Source: Candidatus Aerophobota bacterium (GTDB lineage: Bacteria; Aerophobota; Aerophobia; Aerophobales; B3-G15). From it: a stretch of DNA of 21,569 nucleotides. The stretch is from NCBI GenBank assembly GCA_021163905.1, contig JAGGTG010000131.1, positions 1-21,569 on the forward strand. The letters run 5' to 3'. Positions 7,699 through 14,405 of the stretch are shown here, piece after piece. The position numbers and the translations under genes are program-made. The notes under the pieces were generated by a model, which was given only the letters and a program-made list of their open reading frames with translations, ran no database searches and had not been told where the DNA came from. The stretch's first letter is position 1. Each line of letters opens with the position of its first letter.

Positions 7699-8453
7699 GG
7701 TTAACAGTTACCTTTCAAGCCTTAGATTTTCCGGTGGAACTTCCCCTTTCCTACAATTATGCTGTCCAGAGTTTTATCTATCACCATATTTCCAGCAACC
7801 TCGCTGATTTTTTGCATAATAAGGGTTATAGATATGAGAAAAGGGTTTATAGGCTTTTTACTTTTTCCCGTTTAACAGGAAAATACAAAATAGAAGAAAA
7901 AGATGGAAAAATAGTTTTTACCGAACCTTTTAAATTACAGATAAGCTCCCCTGTTAGTGATTTTCTTCAGGAATTTGCAGAAACCCTTGCAAGATCTCAA
8001 GATGTAATTATCAAAGGAAACCATCTTATAGTAAGTTCAATTGAGGTCCATTTTTCCCCACCTCCTACCTCATCAGCCCTTATAAGAATGCTATCCCCTG
8101 TAACCATTTACTCAACCCTACTTACCCCTAACGGTAAAAAGAAAGTTTACTACTACTCTCCTTTTGAGCCAGAGTTCTCCCAGCTTATTCAAAAAAACCT
8201 TATAAAAAAGTACGTATCTTTTTATAACAAAACTCCAACCTCAGATGATTTTAAGATTTTCCCTGTAAAGGTAAACAAAGGATCAGAGAAAATAATAAGG
8301 TACACTCCTAAAAAAGGTCCGGAGACAATAGTAAAGGGCTGGATGGGGGTCTATAGAATACAGGGGAATCCAGAGCTTATTGCCCTTGCCTATGATGCAG
8401 GTCTTGGATCCAAAAGTCCACAGGGATTTGGTATGTTTGACATTTTAAATTAA
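7695..8453 (+). CDS. cas6: CRISPR repeat endoribonuclease Cas6
   Basis: This is a 252-residue RAMP-fold ribonuclease that, in its family, cuts within CRISPR repeats to release crRNAs. The N terminus MRLTVTFQAL is the first ferredoxin strand. Y29 and H41 (FLHNKGY) sit where the Tyr and general His of archaeal Cas6 are expected, followed by LFTFSRL (54-60). The centre has SSIEVHFSPP and LSPVTIYS, and the C terminus carries the glycine-rich GLGSKSPQGFGMF loop diagnostic of Cas6. All key features are intact and the length is normal. No CRISPR array, Cascade genes, cas1 or cas2 lie in the window; neighbours are housekeeping genes. It may serve an array elsewhere. The start is fixed by the fold and an upstream in-frame stop; initiation may be coupled to the short leader frame. 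Confidence 0.9.
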   Translation: MRLTVTFQALDFPVELPLSYNYAVQSFIYHHISSNLADFLHNKGYRYEKRVYRLFTFSRLTGKYKIEEKDGKIVFTEPFKLQISSPVSDFLQEFAETLARSQDVIIKGNHLIVSSIEVHFSPPPTSSALIRMLSPVTIYSTLLTPNGKKKVYYYSPFEPEFSQLIQKNLIKKYVSFYNKTPTSDDFKIFPVKVNKGSEKIIRYTPKKGPETIVKGWMGVYRIQGNPELIALAYDAGLGSKSPQGFGMFDILN

Positions 8454-8503
8454 AAATATAGCGAAAATTTTAGCATTATTTTTTCAGAGAGGGAGGTGAA
8501 AAG

Positions 8504-8818
8504 ATGATCGTTGTAACTACAGAAAATATTCCTGGTAAAAGGATTGTAAAGGTTCTGGGGATAGTCAAGGGAAATACTATTAGAGCTCGAAATATTGGAA
8601 GAGACATTATGGCAGGGCTTCGTAATATTGTAGGAGGGGAGATAGTGGATTACACCAAGATGATGGCAGAGTCAAGAGAACAGTCTCTTGATCGTATGAT
8701 AGAAGAGGCAAAAAAACTGGGAGCAAATGCTATAGTTGGGGTAAGATTTATGACCTCTTCAATAATGCAGGGGGCAGCCGAGCTTTTAGCTTACGGTACA
8801 GCAGTGGTGATAGAGTAG
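8504..8818 (+). CDS. YbjQ/UPF0145 family protein
   Basis: This is a 104-residue protein of the YbjQ (UPF0145) family, a small pentamer-forming fold sometimes labelled a heavy-metal-binding domain, whose function is not established. The signature features are VTTENIPGKRIVKVLGIVKGNTIRA cut across the N terminus, the central block RNIGRDIMAGLRNIVGGEI, and EAKKLGANAIVGVRF near residue 80. The end AAELLAYGTAVVIE is also typical. GGGAGGTG precedes the ATG. It follows cas6 by 50 bases; the intervening AT-rich run contains a short GCGAAAATTTTAGC palindrome and a T tract that could weakly terminate. There is no sign that it works with Cas6. Confidence 0.88.
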   Translation: MIVVTTENIPGKRIVKVLGIVKGNTIRARNIGRDIMAGLRNIVGGEIVDYTKMMAESREQSLDRMIEEAKKLGANAIVGVRFMTSSIMQGAAELLAYGTAVVIE

Positions 8819-8860
8819 GTGATACTGGATGTGATGATTATCGGTTATATACCAGAAAAA

Positions 8861-8888
8861 TTGACATAGTCCCTGTTTTTGATATTAT
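8861..8888 (+). promoter_or_regulatory. Promoter for manC and probably the downstream genes
   Basis: A perfect TTGACA (8861-8866), a 16-base spacer and TATTAT (8883-8888, five of six) predict a start near 8895. The leader carries AGGAGGT at 8911-8917, 3 bases before the manC ATG. The next gap of more than 100 bases on this strand is before accB, so manC, the peptidase gene and efp probably share this promoter. Confidence 0.7.
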
Positions 8889-8920
8889 TTTACCAACTCA
8901 TTTAAAATACAGGAGGTAAA

Positions 8921-10000
8921 ATGGGTATTGCTGTCATTATGGCTGGAGGGTTTGGTAAAAGGTTATGGCCTGAGAGCAGATTAAACCATCCCAAACAATT
9001 TTTAAGTTTAAAAAACAGGGAGAGTTTAATTCAATCAGTTTATCGTAGATCAACCCGAATTTTTGGTGTTGAGAATACCTTTATTGTGACTCGTAGAGAA
9101 TTAAAAGAAGGTATACTCTCCCATCTTCCCCGTTTATCCTCCCAGTATGTGATAGATGAACCAATGGGTAGAGATACAGCTCCCTGTATTGGTTTTGCTG
9201 CTATCTGGATACGGAAAAGAAAAGGTGACCTTCCGATGGTGGTTTTACCTTCTGATCATTTAATTGAGGGAGAGGATAAATTTAAGAGAGTGATGGAAGT
9301 AGCAATAAAACAGGCCGAAAGGGGCCATCTTGTAACCATTGGTATAAGACCAACCAGACCGGAAACTGGATATGGATATCTTCAGTTAGGAGAGAAAATA
9401 GAAGAGCTTTCAGGGATACCTCTTTATAAACTGGAAAGATTTACCGAAAAGCCTTCCCAGAAAAAGGCTAAGGAGTTTTTTGAAAGTAAAAATTTTCTCT
9501 GGAATGCTGGAATGTTTGCCTGGTATCCCGGTGTAATTCTGGAAGAGATAAAAAAGTATCTTCCTCCCCTTTATGAGGGACTTAAAAAAATAGAGGAAGC
9601 TCTGGGTACGCCTGATGAGAGTGAGGTTATAGAAAAGGTGTATCCTGAGCTGCCGAGTATATCTATTGATTATGCGGTGATGGAGAAGACAAAAAAAGCT
9701 GTCGTAATCCCGGCAGATTTTTACTGGGATGATATAGGTGATTGGCAGGCTCTGGAGAGAATATTTCCCAAGGATGAGAAAGGCAACATAATAAGAGGAG
9801 TGGTTAAGGAAATACAAACTACTAATTCAACTTTTATAAATGGAGAGGATAAAATTCTTGCTGCAATAGGGCTCTCCAATGTAATTGTCGTTAACTCTGA
9901 AAAAGGTTTACTAATAGTGGCTAAAGAGCTTTCCCAGAAAGTTAAAAATCTGGTAGACGAGATGCTGAAGGATGAGGATTTAAAAAAATATGTGGAGTAG
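8921..10000 (+). CDS. manC: Mannose-1-phosphate guanylyltransferase
   Basis: This 359-residue nucleotidyltransferase makes GDP-mannose from mannose-1-phosphate and GTP for glycan or exopolysaccharide synthesis. The pyrophosphorylase signature AGGFGKRLWPESR (8-20) followed by PKQF (24-27) is intact. It also has PSDHLI (110-115), the sugar-phosphate-binding FTEKP (174-178) with its Lys, and NFLWNAGMF (191-199), characteristic of the GMP group. The length fits the short, single-domain form; the fused phosphomannose isomerase domain of bifunctional enzymes is absent. No other sugar-nucleotide gene is nearby. Its stop is 4 bases before the peptidase ATG, so the two are likely co-translated. Confidence 0.93.
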   Translation: MGIAVIMAGGFGKRLWPESRLNHPKQFLSLKNRESLIQSVYRRSTRIFGVENTFIVTRRELKEGILSHLPRLSSQYVIDEPMGRDTAPCIGFAAIWIRKRKGDLPMVVLPSDHLIEGEDKFKRVMEVAIKQAERGHLVTIGIRPTRPETGYGYLQLGEKIEELSGIPLYKLERFTEKPSQKKAKEFFESKNFLWNAGMFAWYPGVILEEIKKYLPPLYEGLKKIEEALGTPDESEVIEKVYPELPSISIDYAVMEKTKKAVVIPADFYWDDIGDWQALERIFPKDEKGNIIRGVVKEIQTTNSTFINGEDKILAAIGLSNVIVVNSEKGLLIVAKELSQKVKNLVDEMLKDEDLKKYVE

Positions 10001-10004
10001 GATT

Positions 10005-11036
10005 ATGATATCCCGTCAGGAAAAGTTAAATCGTAAACTAAAAGAAAAAGAAATTGATGCATTTCTTTTAACCAATAGCCTTAATATTTTTTATCTTTAC
10101 CAGGTATGGATAGAAGGAGCAGTCCTGGTTACTCCGGAAAGGAATTTTTTTATCAGCTCTCCAATATACAAAGAAGAAGTTATGAAAAAGGAAAGGGAGG
10201 GAGAAATTATAGTTTATGAAGACAGTCTTGAGAAGGAACTTGAGAAATTAACAGGAAAGTTAAGGTTAAAAAAATATGGGATAGAAGCTAACCACCTTTC
10301 CCTTTCTAAGTACGATAAAATAAGAGAAAAAATTAAAGGAGAAGTAATTCCCTGCGAAGGTATAGTTGAGGAGATTCGATCGATAAAGGAAAAAGGAGAA
10401 ATAGATAAAATTAGAAAAGCAGGTGAGGTTACAGTTGCCGCCTTTAATTACTTAAAGGAATTTTTTCACCCCGGTATTACTGAAAAGGAATTGGCAAGAG
10501 AAGCTGTAAATTACTTTCTTGAGAAAGCAGAAGATGTTTCTTTTCCTCCCATAATTCTTTTTGGAGAGAGAACCTCTTTGCCTCATGCTCGCCCTACTCA
10601 TCGAAAGTTAAAGAAAAATGAGCTGGTACTTGTTGATATAGGAGCTAAGTTAGAGGATTACTGTGCCGATTTGACAAGAACTTTTCTCTGGGGAGAGGTA
10701 TCTGAGAAGTGGAAAAGGATATATAGACTTGTAAAACAGGTTCAGGAAGTTGCGATAGAGTCCGTGAGGCCAGGAGTGAAATGTTGCAAAATTGATGAAA
10801 AGGTGAGAGAAAAAATCAGTGCAGCAGGCTATGGGAGCGGGATTTTGCATGGAACAGGACATGGAGTTGGACTGGAAGTTCACGAAAGGCCTGTTGTAAG
10901 GTATACCTCAGATGAAACTCTTGAGGAAGGAATGATTGTTACTATTGAGCCAGGGATTTATCTTCCTGGTGAGGGAGGAATTAGAATTGAAGATATGGTT
11001 TTAGTAACCTCTCAAGGAGGGAAGATCCTACCATGA
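10005..11036 (+). CDS. M24 Xaa-Pro peptidase (YqhT/PepQ-like)
   Basis: This is a 343-residue pita-bread-fold metallopeptidase that cleaves peptides with proline at the second position. An N-terminal creatinase-like domain (about 1-120) precedes the catalytic domain with all five metal ligands: D211 (LVDIGA), D222 (CADLTRTF), H286 (HGTGHGVG), E315 (TIEPGIY) and E329 (RIEDMV). A longer frame from 9990 overlaps the end of manC; the ATG at 10005 is chosen because GGAG lies 7 bases upstream and the conserved reading begins there. The efp start overlaps its stop by 4 bases. The same pairing, yqhT-efp, is conserved in Firmicutes. Aminopeptidase and dipeptidase activity cannot be told apart here. Confidence 0.9.
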   Translation: MISRQEKLNRKLKEKEIDAFLLTNSLNIFYLYQVWIEGAVLVTPERNFFISSPIYKEEVMKKEREGEIIVYEDSLEKELEKLTGKLRLKKYGIEANHLSLSKYDKIREKIKGEVIPCEGIVEEIRSIKEKGEIDKIRKAGEVTVAAFNYLKEFFHPGITEKELAREAVNYFLEKAEDVSFPPIILFGERTSLPHARPTHRKLKKNELVLVDIGAKLEDYCADLTRTFLWGEVSEKWKRIYRLVKQVQEVAIESVRPGVKCCKIDEKVREKISAAGYGSGILHGTGHGVGLEVHERPVVRYTSDETLEEGMIVTIEPGIYLPGEGGIRIEDMVLVTSQGGKILP

Positions 11037-11593
11037 TTACAGCTAATGATCTTAGAGAAGGAATGAAAATAGAGATAGATGGGAATTTGTATGTAGTTGA
11101 AGAATTTCAACATGTGAAAAGAGGAAGAGGTGGTGCTTTTGTTAGAACTAAACTGAGAGATCTTTCTACATCTCAGATCATAAGAAGGGTTTTTCAGCCA
11201 GAGGAGAAAATAAAGGATGCTTTTATTGAGCAAAAACCAGCTCAGTATCTTTATCGAGATGGTGATAATTTCCATTTTATGGACCTTGAAACCTACGAGG
11301 AAAAAATTATTCATAAGGATCAGATCCCGGACAAAATTCCGTTTTTAAAGGATAATCTGGAGGTTAGTTTTCAGATATATGAGGGTAAAGTGGTAGGAAT
11401 TGAACTTCCTACATTTGTAGAGATGAAGGTGATAAAAGCCGAACCAGGTCTTAAGGGAGATACAGTAGGATCGGCTACCAAACCAGTTGTTCTGGAATCA
11501 GGATACAAACTGCAGGTGCCTCTTTTTATAAAGGAGGGAGATATAATTCGTCTGGATACAAGGACAGGGGAGTATATAGGCAAAAGTCAGTAA
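11033..11593 (+). CDS. efp: Translation elongation factor P
   Basis: This 186-residue, three-domain tRNA mimic rescues ribosomes stalled at polyproline. Domain I is a KOW-like barrel (1-64), followed by two OB domains ending in the family signature DTRTGEYIGKSQ. The loop that reaches the peptidyl-transferase centre reads KRGRGGAF: the tip residue is R32, where E. coli and Bacillus have the modified lysine. Arginine at position 32 is known from Pseudomonas-type EF-P, where EarP rhamnosylates it, but some deep-branching bacteria also carry arginine. No modification gene is visible. The ATG overlaps the peptidase stop (ATGA), so translation is coupled. Confidence 0.96.
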   Translation: MITANDLREGMKIEIDGNLYVVEEFQHVKRGRGGAFVRTKLRDLSTSQIIRRVFQPEEKIKDAFIEQKPAQYLYRDGDNFHFMDLETYEEKIIHKDQIPDKIPFLKDNLEVSFQIYEGKVVGIELPTFVEMKVIKAEPGLKGDTVGSATKPVVLESGYKLQVPLFIKEGDIIRLDTRTGEYIGKSQ

Positions 11594-11632
11594 ATGTTGA
11601 TCGGTTTGTTGGTTGTCAGTTAAAACCTGTTC

Positions 11633-11667
11633 AAAGTCAATGTTTTACATTATTTTTCATTGAACTT
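11633..11667. repeat. Imperfect inverted repeat between efp and accB
   Basis: AAAGTCAATG (11633-11642) and CATTGAACTT (11658-11667) are complementary except for a bulged base and the outermost position, around a 15-base AT-rich centre that includes TACATT. It lies in the 120-base gap before accB, where a promoter for the fatty-acid genes is expected, although no convincing -35/-10 pair was found. It could be an operator or chance; it does not resemble the known FapR site. Confidence 0.25.
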
Positions 11668-11713
11668 AATCAAATCAAGAAGATGGATGAAATAGACAAA
11701 AAGGACAAGATAA

Positions 11714-12148
11714 ATGAATCTGGAAGAGCTAAGGAAAATAATTGATATTTTTGAGTCCTCATCTTTATCCGAACTTGAAATAGAGGAAAAGGGGATAAAA
11801 TTTCGTCTGGTTAAAAAAGTCGAACCTGCAACAATTTACGAGAGAAGGGGTGCTCATATGGAACAGGTGAAAGTATCCCCGGCTGAAGAGGAGTCTAAAG
11901 GTAATGAAATTTCGGTGAGGTCCCCTCTTGTAGGGACTTTTTATAGGGCTTCCTCACCAGGGGAAAAACCTTTTGTAGAAGTTGGTCAGTTTGTCCATCC
12001 CGGCCAGACTCTATGTATTATTGAAGCTATGAAAGTTATGAATGAGATAACCTCAGAGGTAACAGGGAGGATTAAGAGTATTCTTGTTGAGAATGGGCAA
12101 CCTGTTGAATACGATCAGGAGCTTTTTGTCATTGAAAAGGAGGAATAA
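11714..12148 (+). CDS. accB: Biotin carboxyl carrier protein of acetyl-CoA carboxylase
   Basis: This 144-residue subunit carries biotin between the carboxylase and transferase parts of acetyl-CoA carboxylase, the first step of fatty-acid synthesis. The N-terminal helix and strand (NLEELRKIIDIFESSSL, then LEIEEKGIKFRLVKK) match AccB. A linker (about 36-65) leads to the biotinyl domain with the EAMKVMNEI motif, biotinylated at K107. The AccB-type thumb region is present (PLVGTFYRASSPGEKPFVE, 71-89), distinguishing it from carriers of other biotin enzymes. AAGGA precedes the ATG by about 8 bases. accC follows after 3 bases. Confidence 0.95.
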   Translation: MNLEELRKIIDIFESSSLSELEIEEKGIKFRLVKKVEPATIYERRGAHMEQVKVSPAEEESKGNEISVRSPLVGTFYRASSPGEKPFVEVGQFVHPGQTLCIIEAMKVMNEITSEVTGRIKSILVENGQPVEYDQELFVIEKEE

Positions 12149-12151
12149 TCC

Positions 12152-13501
12152 TTGTTTAATCGAATTCTCATTGCCAATAGAGGGGAGATAGCTTTGCGTA
12201 TTGTTAGAGCCTGCAAGGAACTTGGAATAGAATCGGTTGTGGTTTTTTCTAAGGAGGATGAAAAGTCCTTACCTGTGCTTTTTGCCGATGAGGCAATATG
12301 TATAGGTCCTCGTGAACCAGCCGAGAGTTACCTTAATGTTCCCCGGATAATAAGCGCAGCTGAGATAGCCGGTGCTGATGCTATTCATCCGGGGTATGGG
12401 TTTTTAGCAGAAAATGAGCAGTTTGCCGAGGTATGTCGTAGCTCTGGTGTGGAATTTATTGGGCCAAGTCATGAGGTTATAAGAAAACTGGGCAACAAAG
12501 TGGAGGCTCGCAATATACTGGCATCTTCGGGAGTTCCGGTAGTTCCCGGCTCTGAGAATGTAATTAGCAGTAAAAAAGAAGCACAGGAGGTCATTAATCA
12601 AATTGGTTATCCGGTGATACTAAAGGCAGCGATGGGTGGTGGAGGAAGGGGGATGAGAGTTGTCTGGAAGGAAGAAGAGCTTGATTCCTCTTTTAACCTT
12701 GCTAAGCAGGAGGCTAAGGTTGCTTTTGGAAAACCAGATTTATATATAGAGAAATACTTTACCAGGGCAAGACATATAGAATTTCAAATAATGGCTGATA
12801 ATTTTGGACAGATAGTTCATTTTGGTGAGAGAAATTGCTCAATTCAGAGAAGATACCAGAAATTAATAGAGGAATCCCCCTCTCCTTTTATTGATCAAAA
12901 AATGAGAGAGAAAATGGGAGATATAGCGGTAAAAGTGGCAAAGGAACTTGGATATACTGGAGCAGGTACTGTTGAATTCCTGGTAGATGAAAAGGGGGAT
13001 TTTTATTTTATGGAGATGAATACCCGACTTCAGGTGGAGCACCCGGTTACAGAGATGGTTACAAGAAGGGACCTTGTAAAGGATCAGATAAGAATAGCTG
13101 GAGGAGAGCCTCTTGGGTATACCCAGCAGGATATTAAAATAGAAGGATCCGCTATTGAATGCAGGATTAATGCAGAGGATCCTGAAAAAAATTTTTCTCC
13201 TTCTCCAGGGAAAATCACAGCTTTCCATGTCCCGGGAGGACCTGGTATAAGAGTGGATACCCATGTGTTTGCAGGTTACACGATTTCTGCATCTTATGAT
13301 TCTCTTATAGCAAAGCTTATAAGCTGGGGTAGGGATCGTTCAGAAGCTATATCCAGAATGAAAAGAGCCCTGGAGGAGTTTGTAATTGAGGGAGTTAAAA
13401 GTACACTTCCCTTTCATGAGAGAATAATTCAACATGAAATATTTATAAAAGGTGATTTTTATACTAATTTTGTGGAAGAGGAAATACTAAAAAATACATA
13501 A
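12152..13501 (+). CDS. accC: Biotin carboxylase subunit of acetyl-CoA carboxylase
   Basis: This 449-residue ATP-grasp enzyme carboxylates biotin on AccB using bicarbonate and ATP. The N-terminal fold is FNRILIANRGEIALRIVRA, HPGYGFLAEN lies near 79-88, the flexible ATP loop is MGGGGRGM (161-168), and the catalytic block EMNTRLQVEHPVTE (288-301) includes the arginine R292. The length equals the family norm. It begins with TTG: AAGGAGG at the end of accB (12137-12143) lies 8 bases upstream, and the conserved strand starts at the second codon. The carboxyltransferase genes accA and accD are not in the window. Confidence 0.96.
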   Translation: MFNRILIANRGEIALRIVRACKELGIESVVVFSKEDEKSLPVLFADEAICIGPREPAESYLNVPRIISAAEIAGADAIHPGYGFLAENEQFAEVCRSSGVEFIGPSHEVIRKLGNKVEARNILASSGVPVVPGSENVISSKKEAQEVINQIGYPVILKAAMGGGGRGMRVVWKEEELDSSFNLAKQEAKVAFGKPDLYIEKYFTRARHIEFQIMADNFGQIVHFGERNCSIQRRYQKLIEESPSPFIDQKMREKMGDIAVKVAKELGYTGAGTVEFLVDEKGDFYFMEMNTRLQVEHPVTEMVTRRDLVKDQIRIAGGEPLGYTQQDIKIEGSAIECRINAEDPEKNFSPSPGKITAFHVPGGPGIRVDTHVFAGYTISASYDSLIAKLISWGRDRSEAISRMKRALEEFVIEGVKSTLPFHERIIQHEIFIKGDFYTNFVEEEILKNT

Positions 13502-13518
13502 GTATCAAGGAGGATTCT

Positions 13519-13821
13519 TTGGAAGAAGAAAAAAATTATCGGGTTGAAAAGAAAGTAATTATAGAGTTAATTAGTAAAATAGTTAAAGAGGTAAATGGTG
13601 TATACTCTATAAAAAAGGGTATTCTGGGAAAAGATATAAAGATCAAAGAAACCCCTGAAGGCCCGGAGATTTTTCTGGGTTTAATTGTTAAAAGGGGAAC
13701 ATCTGTACCAGCTGTGGTTGAGGAGCTTCAAAGAAAAATCAAACAGGAGCTGGAAAAGACATTAACTGCTTCTGTTAAAAAAATAGATATAGCAATTAAA
13801 GGGATTAAGTTTTCCTCTTAA
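13519..13821 (+). CDS. Asp23/Gls24 (DUF322) family protein, YqhY-like
   Basis: This is a 100-residue protein of the Asp23/Gls24 family: a helix-strand pattern with IELISKIVKEVNGVYSIK near the N terminus (14-31) and a C-terminal AVVEELQRKIKQELEKTL helix followed by IDIAIKGIKF. The start is TTG with AAGGAGG 5 bases upstream. It follows accC by 17 bases, as yqhY follows accBC in Bacillus, where yqhY is genetically linked to control of fatty-acid synthesis. A similar regulatory or envelope role is inferred. No catalytic residues are recognised. Confidence 0.88.
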   Translation: MEEEKNYRVEKKVIIELISKIVKEVNGVYSIKKGILGKDIKIKETPEGPEIFLGLIVKRGTSVPAVVEELQRKIKQELEKTLTASVKKIDIAIKGIKFSS

Positions 13822-13842
13822 GTTCCCTTCAAGGAGGTTAAT

Positions 13843-14364
13843 ATGAAGATTTATCAAAAGGTCCTGTGGGTTATAGCATTAGTTGCCTTTGGTGCCCTAT
13901 CCTTAGGAGGATTGCTTGTTAGTGCGGGAATTTTACCAAAAATTCTCATTTTCAGTGCACTAACCGCTATGGAGTTGGGTATTTTAATACGAATTGGAGT
14001 ATCAGTTGTGTTTATTTTTTTGCTTGGACTGAGTATTTATCTCCCCATAGTTACCTGGACAGAAGGGAAAGGGACAACAATTCCGCTTAGAAATCCTCTG
14101 GGTGAGATTGAGATATCACAGAAGGCAATATGTGAGTTTATCCAGAGAGTAGGAAAGGAGGTCCAGGGAGTTGAGGATCTAAAGGCAAAGGTTAAATCTA
14201 CAGAGGAAGGAGTGGATGTGGATCTTACCCTTGCAGCTCATGCTCAGGGGGAAATTCCAAGGTTAATAGATGAGCTACAAAATGTAATTAAAAATTATCT
14301 GAATAATACAGTTGGAATTGAAAATGTAAGAGAGATAAGAGTAAAGGTAGGAAAAATACTTTAG
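13843..14364 (+). CDS. AmaP-like membrane anchor with an Asp23-type domain
   Basis: This is a 173-residue protein with two transmembrane helices (about 8-30 and 50-69) and a C-terminal soluble domain (about 88-173). That domain repeats the Asp23 pattern: ISQKAICEFIQRVGKEVQG, a VDVDLTLAA strand, then a long helix and VREIRVKVGKI. This arrangement matches AmaP, which tethers Asp23 proteins to the membrane in Firmicutes. It lies 21 bases after the free Asp23 gene, preceded by AAGGAGG, so the soluble protein and its anchor are probably made together. Both may form heteromers through their Asp23 domains; this is inferred from the family. Confidence 0.85.
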   Translation: MKIYQKVLWVIALVAFGALSLGGLLVSAGILPKILIFSALTAMELGILIRIGVSVVFIFLLGLSIYLPIVTWTEGKGTTIPLRNPLGEIEISQKAICEFIQRVGKEVQGVEDLKAKVKSTEEGVDVDLTLAAHAQGEIPRLIDELQNVIKNYLNNTVGIENVREIRVKVGKIL

Positions 14365-14405
14365 ATTAAAGGTGTCTTAGAGACCGAAATGAGGTAAGAG
14401 GTGGG

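Noticed and set aside
8466..8480. GCGAAAATTTTAGC palindrome after cas6 as a terminator
   Set aside because: Its centre is a continuous AAAATTTT with no room for a loop and only two GC pairs, so it is too weak to call.
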